Assembly: GCA_033297075.1 (NCBI GenBank)
Contig: MU858157.1
Coordinates: forward strand, 1-64,000
Direction of reading: 5' to 3'
From: Rhypophila decipiens
Taxonomy: Eukaryota; Ascomycota; Sordariomycetes; Sordariales; Naviculisporaceae
DNA: 64,000 nt
The translations under genes were made by a program, and so were the position numbers. Positions 1-9,931 of the stretch are shown piece by piece; the stretch's first letter is position 1, and each line of letters opens with the position of its first letter. The notes below the pieces were generated by a model. It was given only the letters and a program-made list of their open reading frames with translations. It searched no databases and was not told the DNA's origin.

Positions 1-91
<91 letters not shown>
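1..91. repeat. Poly-C homopolymer run at the window edge
   Basis: The first 91 bases are uninterrupted C, followed by ordinary mixed sequence. Nothing else in the window resembles it. A run this long and pure at an edge is more typical of a sequencing or assembly artefact at a contig end than of biology, and it is not a telomeric repeat (no TTAGGG/CCCTAA units). Confidence 0.9.
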
Positions 92-508
92 ACCCGACCA
101 ATATTGAGAATCTAGACCATTGTGAGGGTTGCGAACCGAACAAGGCTGGCTGAAAAGAATATATGTAGGCTTGGATTCATCAGCTGAACTTTGTCTCGTA
201 GAAAACTGCATAATCAACTTGCTCAGCGAGTAGATATGGGGGCATACATCGTGGGCCTCTCGGAAGAAGTACGTAGTAAAGAGTAATTATATGCGAAGGG
301 CTTTAAAAATAGAGAAGAATTGGCATGAAAAAGGTATAAAGAGTCTGGTAACTTGCAGGTAAGTTCTTCTAGCTTCCAGCCGAGACAATTTCCTCTTCTT
401 CACTACCAAGACAAAGACTTCGATAAACATACTCAATTTACCACCACTTACACCTGCAATCTCGTCAGAATCCCTTCAACTCACATTAGTCATAGAAGCA
501 AGACAAGC
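92..508. other. Upstream region of the esterase gene
   Basis: No gene is seen. A GTAAGT-type donor at about 359, followed by pyrimidine-rich and CA-rich sequence up to the ATG at 509, would fit a 5' leader, possibly with a leader intron, but this is inference. Confidence 0.4.
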
Positions 509-2200
509 ATGACTCCCACAAAAACAACCCCCTCAGCATCACTCTCCTCAGCTGTCCTGGCCAGCCTGCCCCCCAAGGCAAAGACTCTCTGGGACGCTCA
601 CATTGCAAACTTCCCAACCAATGACACCTCGCGCTACCCCCAACCATTGGCATCCAGCAGCCCCGATGTGAGCGATGGCAAGCTTTGCGAAGAGCTGCGC
701 CTCCCCGCCGACTCGGAGACCTTCCAGGCATGAAAGGCTGACGACTGGGCCTCCAAGAACCTATTCATGAACGGTCACTCCCGAGAAGACTTGCGGACAC
801 TCAAATATACAGTCGAAAAGATCCCCTCGAAGCCCGTGGACGGTACCAACCATGTGTATCCTCTGTACATCGCGATGCATGGAGGCGGGGAGGACAAGGA
901 CGGCACTGCGAACGACCGGGCATGGCAGCATATGATGGCCTCTTACAAAGGCAGGATCACCGACGGGATCTGGGTCGCCGTCAGGGGCATCGGTAATACG
1001 TGGGACATGCACTTCACTGGGCCCGGCCATGTCCTTGTCGAGAGGCTCATCGAGTACATGATCCTCTTCCACAACGTGGACCCGAACAGAGTATACCTAG
1101 TCGGCTTCTCAGCCGGCGGCGACAGCGGGTTCAGGATCGGGAACCGTCTCGCCCAGCGGTTTGCCGCTTGCGAGATAGGCGGGGGCGACCCTGGCGATGT
1201 TCGTGCTGGCAACTTTATGAACTTGCCCGTGTGTCTGCAGGTCGGCGAGCAAGACGAAGGATGGGTCCAGAGTAAGCCTCTGGGTCGGTCCAAACATGTC
1301 GCCCAGTTTGGCATCAAGCTTGACGTCCTGGCTAAGATTCATCCCGATTACTATACTCACAGTGTGTTCATCCACCCGACGGGCAGATACGAGGACGAAA
1401 GATACGATCCGGGCAATCGGAAGCACAACTCGTGGGAAAAAGGCAACTTCGACAACGACCAGACCGCCGGGAAGCCCACGACTATAATCCAGGACTATGT
1501 CGTCTGGCTGGAGCAGTACGAGAAGAACCGCCAGAACGCCGTGGACAACTGGGCCAGCCTGGGAATTACCCCTGCAGAAGTCGAGAACACCAATACCATC
1601 GACTGGCCCAACAACAAGAAGAGCCGCAATCCAACGCCTACCAAAGTCTTCTGGGACCTCGGGGTCGGGAATTTCAACGACCAACAGCCCAAAGAAGAAA
1701 AAGACAGATACTGGCAGTCGAGCGATAACTTTCGGTTCGTCCGTCCTTCAGACTTTCACGGCTTGACCCAGAATTACTGGCTTGCTATTGTTCCGCCGCC
1801 GCCAGCAACTTCGGCATCGCCTGCATACTATCATGTTCACAAGCCAGGCACCTCCATCATGGGCCAACTCGACAGGGCCAATAACAAGGTCATGATCGCC
1901 GTCACGGGGGAGACGGAAGATGACATAAACTTTGGCGTTCGAGTCCTCCTCCGGCCAGGAGTGCTGCGGGATCTTTCCCAGTCTATCGCAGTAGAGATCA
2001 AGACGACCATTGCTCGCCCGGAGAAAAAAGTGACTTCTGCAGTATTGGATGTTGGCCCTAGGCTGGTTGAGAGCGAGAGGGTCATCAAGGATACGCTGGT
2101 GCGGAATGATCCCAGCTTGGTGTTCACGTCTGATATCATTCTCGTCAAGGAGGTGGTTGGGGGTACTACTACGTGGTCGGCTTTGAAGTATACCAGTTAG
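509..2200 (+). pseudogene. PHB-depolymerase-like alpha/beta-hydrolase (esterase), interrupted by in-frame TGA
   Basis: The frame opened by the ATG at 509 runs 563 codons to the TAG at 2198-2200, with a single in-frame TGA at 731-733 (codon 75). After it the hydrolase fold is intact: an oxyanion-type HGGGE segment, a nucleophile elbow GFSAGGD with the serine near codon 200, an acidic VGEQDEG segment and a candidate catalytic His in HNSW near codon 305. This matches the secreted/intracellular esterase families related to PHB depolymerase, although no signal peptide is visible. The C-terminal 200 residues form a beta-rich extension without an assigned domain. The TGA could be a true nonsense mutation (TGG to TGA would be one step), a base error, or be removed by an in-frame 90-nt intron (GTGAGC donor at 668, CTGAC branch at 738, AG at 756-757). 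The TGA is not followed by the CTA typical of readthrough. Hydrolase identity is fairly sure; substrate is unknown. Confidence 0.7.
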
Positions 2201-2563
2201 TACTTGAAGAGAAGTAGTGAGCATGGATATGATGAACAAGCTACAAGGTTTCATGCATCAGAGATTGATGAACGAGATACACACCTAGGTACACGATGAG
2301 GACAGATCAAAGCGGCTTGTTGTAGTTATGTGGAAGTTCAGAAGATTAGCCGCCTAATAAAGAACTCTAAGGAATATTCGAATATCTTTCCTGGATTCTG
2401 AAGACCGTTTGTGTAATAAAAAAGAAAAAGAAAATCCTCTTGCTGTACGGAATTGAATTGTATTATGTAACCCTCATTGTCCCCACTCTGCAAAGCTTAA
2501 ACAATCCAACAGTCCACCACTCCAACTCAACAAATCGACAATCTCACTCTCATTCTCATCTCA
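2201..2563. other. Convergent 3' intergenic region
   Basis: AT-richer sequence between the esterase stop and the stop of the minus-strand gene at 2564. It probably holds both 3' UTRs. No further feature is seen. Confidence 0.5.
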
Positions 2564-3584
2564 TCAATCATCGTCATCACTACTTTCCATCTCGTCAAAA
2601 TAGTTGATCTTAGGCACGTCTCCGGCAACGTTACCTTCCACACGACCTACCATGTTAGGCTTGAAGGTGTAATACTCTTCGTCTTCTTCTCCCGGCTGAC
2701 CGCCTTTGACTACGGCATCGATCCCGTCTGCCACTCCCAGGAGTGTCTGCCTTTCTTTTTCTCGCTTCACATGCAAGCTCTTGACGATCGGCCATGGCTT
2801 CCAGTATAGGCCACTCATGAAAAGCACGACACCATCGTCCTTGTTTCATTTTCGAGTTTAATACGTCAGCCTCTGACAAGTGAACAACGCTGAACAGCAG
2901 GCTAAGACGGAGCGAGCATAGAACCAAAATGCAAAACAATACTTCAAATGACAGCTGGGTCGGACTTACATCAACTTGGGCCTTCCAGCCTGGCTTATCA
3001 ACCATGGTCTCCCACCATTTCATCGAGGGCCCGACCTTGACAATATTCGGGATGCTGGCGTCTACGCCAAGCGCAACGGATTGACCTGAGCTCTGCATCA
3101 CAGCAACAGCTCGCTTCTTTGAGGTGAACGTCTTGGTCACGATCCAGAGCCCCTTCTTCTTTACTGTTCTGGCATGAGGTGTCTTCATGATACTCCCGAG
3201 GTTGGCCTTGACCCAGTCTTCTAGGACATCAATCGGTTGGGCGTCGTGGTAGCTGACCAACCCGTCAGTCGGCACCTATCAAGGAAATCGACACTGTGCT
3301 CCACGCAAGACCCTTTACTAACTCACCTTCCCATCCTGGTCGAAATAACCACAAAGGCCAGGCCGGATGGCATTTGCAGACTCGTTTGGGTACAAGGCGT
3401 GACCATTTGAGCTGTTGGCAAAACACGCCGCGAAGGCCTTGTCGTTCTCATTGTGTGGAAGAACAACCAACAGCCTCGCGTGATTTACCTTTATCCTGAC
3501 TTTCCGCGTCTCCTCGCGCCAGATCAAAAGTAAGAACTCGTCAGAGTCGCATTTGAAGCAGAATCTGACCTCTCGCCTGCCAGG
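2564..3584 (-). CDS. Conserved-looking fungal protein of unknown function, 5' end unresolved
   Basis: The model is complement(join(2564..2839, 2970..3275, 3327..3584)). Intron 3276-3326 has GTGAGT/TAG ends; intron 2840-2969 has GTAAGT, a CTGAC branch and AAG. The exons join in frame into about 280 residues that begin with a basic, hydrophobic-basic alternating part (WREETRKVRIKVNHARLLV), continue with a YFDQDGK turn and a central lysine-rich part, and end in an acidic tail (EMESSDDDD). No ATG is present in the open part of the first exon, where a TAG stands just upstream at 3585-3587. The true start is therefore probably in a further upstream exon overlapping the divergent gene, or the gene is 5'-truncated. 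The acidic tail and basic middle suggest a soluble, possibly nuclear or RNA/DNA-associated protein, but no domain was recognised. Confidence 0.6.
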
Positions 3585-3634
3585 CTACACGGGACCAAGA
3601 CCACTCTGTCTGACGTGACTGCACTGACTCTCCA

Positions 3635-5584
3635 ATGAACCCAACACTTATATCGCGGAATGGCCGACGCGAATTGCCCGGACCCTGTGTCGATGTGGAA
3701 GCGTTCGTCGCCAGTGATGAAAGTATTCAGGAGTTGAAAGACGCCCTGATGGCCATATCTCCCGACGGACTTGAACATATGGTCGAGACCATGATTTCCT
3801 GGGGGCCAGGCCGATGCATTAGGCATAGTGGCCTTGAAGAACATGACGGTCTTCTTAACAGCATCTAGTAAGATGGGCGCACAAACACTCTGTTCTGCAC
3901 ATGAACTGACTTTAGACTTCGATCGCATACAGCTCTATCGAGCCCAGATCGGGACCTCCTTTGAAGCGAGCCTCTTTGTCACCAGGTCAACGCAGGCGCG
4001 ATGTGGTCGATATTGCAGAAATGCTGCAACGTCATGGTGTCATTCACAATTACGTTGATTTCCTAACCCCGAGCTATCCTGCATTCCGAACATGGCCGCT
4101 GAATGAACATGCTCGTATCGTCTGGGGCAATTCGATGGATGTTTGTCGATGGATTGTTCAATTTAGTCTCTTTACCCCTTGGATCTCTTCGAAGGAGGGG
4201 GGACCAACAGGCTTGGAAACCTTTCACGCAACTGTCAACTTCTACTTGGACCAGGATATGTTGGATAGAAGGCCTTCACTCTGGATTGTTACAAGCGATC
4301 GGCCCATGGAGTTGTTTTCGGATCCAGCTTGGATCCAAGTACTGGAGAGCGCCGAATTCTCTACTCCGAAATACGGCCCGCAGAACTTCAGACGCCTGCC
4401 CCCGGATATGGAAATAGCTCTGTTTGCATGTAACCTTGGGTCTTACGCTTGGAGGGGGGTGTTGGAGATTCTAGGAAGCGAGGTTGAGAAGGTGAGCTCA
4501 CCGCCCCTCGAAAGCTGAATGCATTTCCATCAGAATCGAAGCAGAATGTGCTCATTCTCTCTTTATATACCAATAGGTCGATGTGGCTTCCGAACATGAC
4601 GAATCAACCTTCAACCTAGAGCGAATGTACCGACATGTGTACCGGATTGAAAAGAGACTGGCAGAACTTTCCCGGATATTGAGCGATAACATATTCGTCG
4701 TTCGCTCATTTCAAGCTCTGGTCATGAACAGCCAACTGTTTCCCGGCCATCCGTTATCTGCCAAACGTACGGGGTTCTCAGCGCAGGATTATTTGAGTAG
4801 TGACGATACCGACCCAAGACAAGTGCTCTTCCACGAGCTCCAGAAAGCCGTAACCTTTCTTGAAGCGAGCATCGGCCGGGTTGAGAACCTGACCAGAGAA
4901 TTTACGAGCACCCGAGACTTTGTAGGTCCCTTTTGATCACATACCGCTTTGGTGTCATCTAACATACTGTCCCAACTGTGCCCATTTTCTGGACTAACCT
5001 ATGGGGCCTTTGGGACTTGCCTGCTGGCCACCCTCTAGATACTTCGCCGTGTGGCTCTAAATCGGGGCAAGACGATAGAATGGGTTACGACCGAGTCTCT
5101 GAAAATCAGCTTCGTCATGCAGAGCTTTACCCAGGTTCTCGGCTTTGCGGTGCTTCTCCTCTTGCCGCCAATATTCATATCGGTGCGTTGCCTTCTTCTC
5201 GTTTCTGCACGGATGTCCGGAAACTGTCCTCGACTTTACTAACCTCTTTGTTATGGATAGACCTTCCTCGGATCTTCGATTTTTGTCTTTGATGTAGAGA
5301 TTGGGGAACAAGGCAGCGTCCCAAGCTGGGAAGTATCGAGGCAGGGGCTGGTGCTGTGGCTGAGCACCGCCTTGCCAATAACCGCCATCTTTCTTGTCAT
5401 CCTGTACTGCATCTACTGGAGGTCTTCTGGGATTCGAAACCCCGTTTCCGAGTATGTGGTCGCACTTGGAGGTGTGCTGCGTGCAGGTTTTTCTGAATAC
5501 ATGCGTGCACTTTTTTGCCTGCCGCGTGGCACCAAGAACTCCAAGAACACCAAGGAAACCGTGTACACCTCTGCCGGGGTTTGA
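3635..5584 (+). CDS. CorA-like two-TM membrane protein
   Basis: Five exons fit: join(3635..3867, 3933..4491, 4577..4921, 5039..5182, 5261..5584), total 534 residues, with good donors (GTAAGA, GTGAGC, GTAGGT, GTGCGT) and visible branch sites (CTGAC, CTAAC). The large N-terminal part is soluble. A helical region near residues 300-400 (LERMYRHVYRIEKRLAELSR and onwards) leads into two closely spaced C-terminal membrane helices at about 405-427 and 456-480, with a short extramembrane loop. This is the topology of the CorA metal-ion transporter superfamily and of the many fungal CorA-like proteins. The CorA signature GMN is absent after TM1 (the sequence is TFLGSS), so Mg2+ transport is not supported. 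The start was chosen at the first ATG that keeps the frame; it lies only about 50 bp from the open part of the divergent minus-strand gene, so the two may share a promoter or their models may overlap. Confidence 0.68.
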
Positions 5585-6322
5585 AATGTGAGGGCGGGCA
5601 TGGATATTTGCAGACAAGGCACAACCTTCGAGGTTCACCATACTAACGTAGGCAAGATTCAGGGACCTGCCTATATGCATTGTTCTAGAGTACTAGCTAC
5701 ATGTATTCCAACTATAATATGTATTTTCACATATATATTGTGTCTACTTTAGACGAATATAAACAGTGTTTTGACGATTTTCCGGTTCATGTTGAAAGAA
5801 GAGAAGGGGCACGTATGCTCGGTCGAAAGCCATATACGTGGGTGTGAAGATCAGACATATGCTTTGCTAGCTTTAAGCTGCTGATGAATTTCTTCTTAAG
5901 AACTGGATAAGGGTCTTTTCAGCATTCGTTATTTCACACTCTATCAGGTACTCATTTATACACCCTCTTTATACCTACTTTAACACCCATCAAATCTGAT
6001 GGTTCTGTGGCCTGTGGCGGGGATCACATCTGGTTGGTCAAATTTCAAGCAGGCTCCAACATGGTTTAGCATAAACTGCAGGCGGCACTCAGTCAGCCTC
6101 ACCCCGCGCGTTGCTTCGAGGAAGGAGAGGGACGAGGAGGGGGCCTACTCCGTGCCCGGTAAAGGTCAGGAAGAAGGCTCCGCGGCTTTTCCAGGTTTCT
6201 GCTCAGCTTGTGACCTTTTCATGATTCCCGATGACCGCCCAAACTTCAGAACACTGACGGCCATCTCGGTTTTGAGCCACGATACCACAACAGGACCATT
6301 TTATCTCATATTATAAGCCACC
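5585..6322. other. Intergenic region upstream of the caspase-like gene
   Basis: No gene is seen. Stretches around 5700-5760 are AT-rich (probable 3' UTR of the preceding gene). The sequence immediately before 6323 (GCCACC) is a strong Kozak context for the next ATG. Confidence 0.5.
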
Positions 6323-8288
6323 ATGAGCCCTCCCGCCTCATCTGCCGTGCTTGACGCGTCAGGGGCGCTGGAATCTATTCCAGCTGTTGGATCGGCACAA
6401 AACGGCACTAACGTCCCGGACGGGCTCGACGAAAAGGAGCCACAGCCAGAAGGGATGATACTTGACGAAGTGACAAACACACACTTAAAGGACTTGGACG
6501 ACTTTTCCAACAGACTGAATGAAGCCGCCAAGAACGTCCTTAAAAAGAAACAGGTCTATGACAGGGTCGTGTCATTCACGACATACTGGTCGCCCAACCT
6601 TGTCGACAATGACAGGAAGTTTATCGCTAAGGAGGCAGATGCGTTGCATGAAATCTTCAGGGACGATTATCACTTTGACGCTAAGAAGCATGTAATCACA
6701 GGCGAGGAAGACTTCCATTGGGAGTTCCGGGAAGCTCTGAGGGATGCCATCGTTGCAGCAAGACCCAGGAGGAAAGGCGAGTCGAATCTACTCATATTCT
6801 ACTACAGCGGACACGCGTCTGCACCTGACGGTTGGAACGGCAAACAAACACTCACACCCAGTTTCGACGCGCACCCGGACAGAGATAGCATCGCTTGGGA
6901 CACCATTGGCTTAAATCTCGCAAAAGAGGTCGCCTGCGACTTCCTCTTCATCTTTGACTGCTGCTTTGCCGGCGCAATGATCAATCCGCAATAGGTCTTC
7001 AAAAGGAGGTGCGAGGTCCTGGCCTCGTCCTCGCCCACCGTCCCTACTGCCAGCACCAAAAAGCACTCGTTCACCAAGGCGCTGGTTGCAGACCTGCGCA
7101 CGAGCGTCAAGTCCGGCGTCCCTCGCGATATTACCATGATCAATACCCGAATCGCCTCTCCAGAAGTAATGGACGGACTCAAGCAAGACCCCCAACACTA
7201 CATGTACTCGAGGCCGGTCCAGCCTTCGATCCTCCTTCACCCACTCAAGGACGGCTCGCTAAGTCCATCCCAGCAAACAAAGTTGGAGACACCCCCGTCC
7301 GTCCGGGCACTGGAAAACATATCAAACGCAAGGGTTCTCTTCAAAGTCACCTTCGAAGACCACAATGACAAACCCCTGGTGGAGGAGTGGGAGAGAGCCA
7401 TCCGTAGCTTACCCTTGAAGAACGTCTCGCACTTCGAGGCACTCGCCGTCGTGCAGAAAGGTCCGAGACGCCACACTTCTCTCTGACCTAGACGTCTCCA
7501 ACCTCCGCGCCTTCGTCCTCTCCAGGCTCAATATGTACTGCTGCTTTAGGACACAGTCGTGCACCGCCATAATGTCGATGCCCTTGTGGCTCTGGACCTA
7601 TCTTGTCCGCCACCCGGCATACGAGGCCATCGCCGTCATCAGGTCCAACGACCTGAGATCGACAACTCAAAGATTTCCTTTGCCCACGGCAACCGACCCA
7701 TACCGGCCGCGGGCGGTCAAATCTGTACCGGAGATAGAATCAGCATTACAAGGTCATGCAGCAGCGCTTATTCCTTTGGCCCCCCAAAAAGAAACACCAT
7801 CTTCCACAGGGAGCGTCTCGAAACCCCACCCTCTGTCCTTACGGAAGGAAACATGGAGCTCTAATTCGTCAGCGTCATCACCTCGGATGTGGAAGGGCAA
7901 AGAAAAAGTTATCAGCGAGGCTGAAAGCAGCACTGCAACAGCGGCAGCAACAGCACCAACAACAATAGCAGCATCAACATCAGTACTATCACAACAGAGA
8001 CAGTCGTGGACGGCCAGACCAAGGCCTCACTCGTCATCACCGACCATAATGCCGCCAACGGAAGGAATGCCGCTGCCCAATTCCTGGGGCATCGTCGGCA
8101 CCAAACATGATCCGTTCCGCGACTGCAGCCCCGGCAGCAAAGACCAGTATCTAAAGACCGTTCGCAAGCTCAGAGGCCCCGATAGGAAGAGGTTACGGGA
8201 AATAGTGAGCCAGAACCCACCCATCGGGCTCTTTTCCACTCCTACTGGTCACCATCAACTCCATTCTGTTCCGGGGATAACCGCTTGA
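6323..8288 (+). pseudogene. Caspase-like (peptidase C14) gene with premature TAG and frameshift
   Basis: ATG at 6323 in a GCCACCATG context opens 223 codons that cover the p20-like caspase core: YYSGHA with the catalytic-type His near residue 164, and DCCFAG with the catalytic-type Cys at 214. A TAG follows at 6992-6994, only ten codons after this motif. The same frame then continues with family-like sequence (CEVLASSS..., KHSFTKALVADL) until about 7456, where the coding frame shifts: one extra base in the AAAGG run at 7457-7461 would connect it to VRDATLLSDLDVSNLRAFVL and onwards, in the frame that stays open to 8288. Beyond about 7650 codon use becomes irregular and more damage is possible. 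CAG to TAG is a C-to-T change at CpA, as repeat-induced point mutation favours, but one site proves nothing. Fungal C14 caspase-like proteins act in cell-death or NLR-like pathways; here only the intact 5' fragment could be made. Pseudogene or assembly error cannot be separated from sequence alone. Confidence 0.72.
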
Positions 8289-9931
8289 TTGAGATTAAAC
8301 ACACACACTCTCACATCATGTACATATATACATTTTTCCTAACATGAACCTATGTCTTTGGCTCGTCTCTTCATTTGCTTTTGTTTCTTCTTCTTTCTGC
8401 TCCTTTCCTTTTGTTTAAATTCCAACATCCCATCTGTGCCTATTTCCTTTTTTATGCGATTAACTACCATACCCTGTACTATTAATACTACGATGCTCAA
8501 CTAGCAGAATACCACACTACTTTTTGATACAGGCACCGGTCCAGTTGGACGTTCCAACCCAGCCAGGGCACTAATTGTAGCCAGTCAAAGCATCTATTCT
8601 AGAAGTCAAGGCATCTGCTCTAGCCGGCTGATGCGACTATTCTAACCCCAGCCAAGGAATCTATTCGAGCCTAGGAAGGACATCTTTCCCCGTCAGCCAG
8701 TGAATTCGAGTCAGTCAAGGCAAAGGGCATCTAGACGTTATAGAAGAATTGTGCCTGTATGAGAATAGTGATGCCTTTTTATTAGACCCCTACAAGATAT
8801 TAACGTGTTCTCGAAGATCTTTACACCCGGCAGAGGACATATAGCACTTAGTATCCATACTGACTAAAAGGGGCGTTAGATCCTGATTCTAGAAGGCATG
8901 TTGCAGCAGCAGAGAAGATGTCGCTATAAAAGGTATTATTCATTGCATTATTGAGGTTTTGTTTTCTTCCTCCATCGAAATCATTCCAGACATATCTATC
9001 GTAAAAGGTATGATGTATAAAAGAGCAGGAGATCCATAGGTAACTGAGCGGCGCCGATGAACAACAAGACGAAGAGAGAGGATTATTAAGGCAGAGAGAT
9101 AGATATCCACTCGTAACTTGCTCCCTTTCAAACAGCAAAAAAGTAAAACGAAACAAGGCATCAACATGTGAAAAAAACCTCCATACAACTAATTAGTTCC
9201 AGTGGGATATCGAAAAATGTCAGAACCATACCTCCCACGCATACGCTATGCTCCTCATCCCTTGCTATGTTGAAAAAAAAAAAACTTTTCCTCCCACCCA
9301 TTGGCTATATAGCCGGCCAAAAAGACAAGTCCCGCATTTCCCGTTTCCTTAAGGTTACACGTCAGCAGAAAAAGGAAATCAAGAGAAAAAATAGAGATCA
9401 ACGGATAAGAAGACGAGACGGGCTTAAGTAAATGCATTTCTCATATATAAAAAGGAAAGCCAAACCAAGGAAACTAAACGAACATGAGAAAGATAGCAAA
9501 CGCATATGAAAGAAACAAGCTATAAAGACATACAAGAACAGTAAAAGTACAAAATGTCAGAGATTACTCGACGATGGAGATTATAAAAGAAGTTGAAACG
9601 GGGGTGGGCAAAGGCCAAGGTTAGTGACGGGTAACATGAGAAGCATAGACAAGAAAGAGTATTTGTCCAAGCAGAGTGAGATGAAAGGTTCATATATATG
9701 AAAAGAGGGTTTCGGGTAATATCCAAAAAGTAGAAAAGAACAAACAAAACGCAGGTCGAACTTGCTGGTGTAGATGTGTTGTTGCTTAGAAAAGGATCGT
9801 GGTCTTCGTTTCCATCATGCCAGTCGTGGCTCGTTCATAATTGTAAGGTGCAGGGAAAGAAAAAAAATGTTGAATGAATGAATGCTCGCTTGCTCGGTCG
9901 GGTTTCGAGGAAGGTGGTTGATTTTTGAGGA
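8289..9931. other. Gene-free region 3' of the transcription factor
   Basis: No coding region is convincing. The stretch holds pyrimidine-rich sequence at 8300-8460, a group of degenerate repeats at 8581-8734, and A/G-rich sequence at 9160-9760 that may be the long 3' UTR of the minus-strand transcription factor gene. Confidence 0.5.
8581..8734. repeat. Degenerate short repeats
   Basis: Four related units of about 21-23 nt occur at 8581-8602, 8603-8623, 8648-8669 and 8712-8734. They share AGTCAAGGCATCT followed by a variant of TCTAG. The first two are adjacent and the others are separated by diverged sequence. They are probably an old, decayed tandem array; no function is inferred. Confidence 0.55.

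Noticed and set aside
3524..3928. 134-codon minus-strand frame opposite CorA-like exon 1
   Set aside because: The plus-strand exon splices consistently into a long protein, while the minus frame conflicts with the frame of the downstream minus-strand gene.
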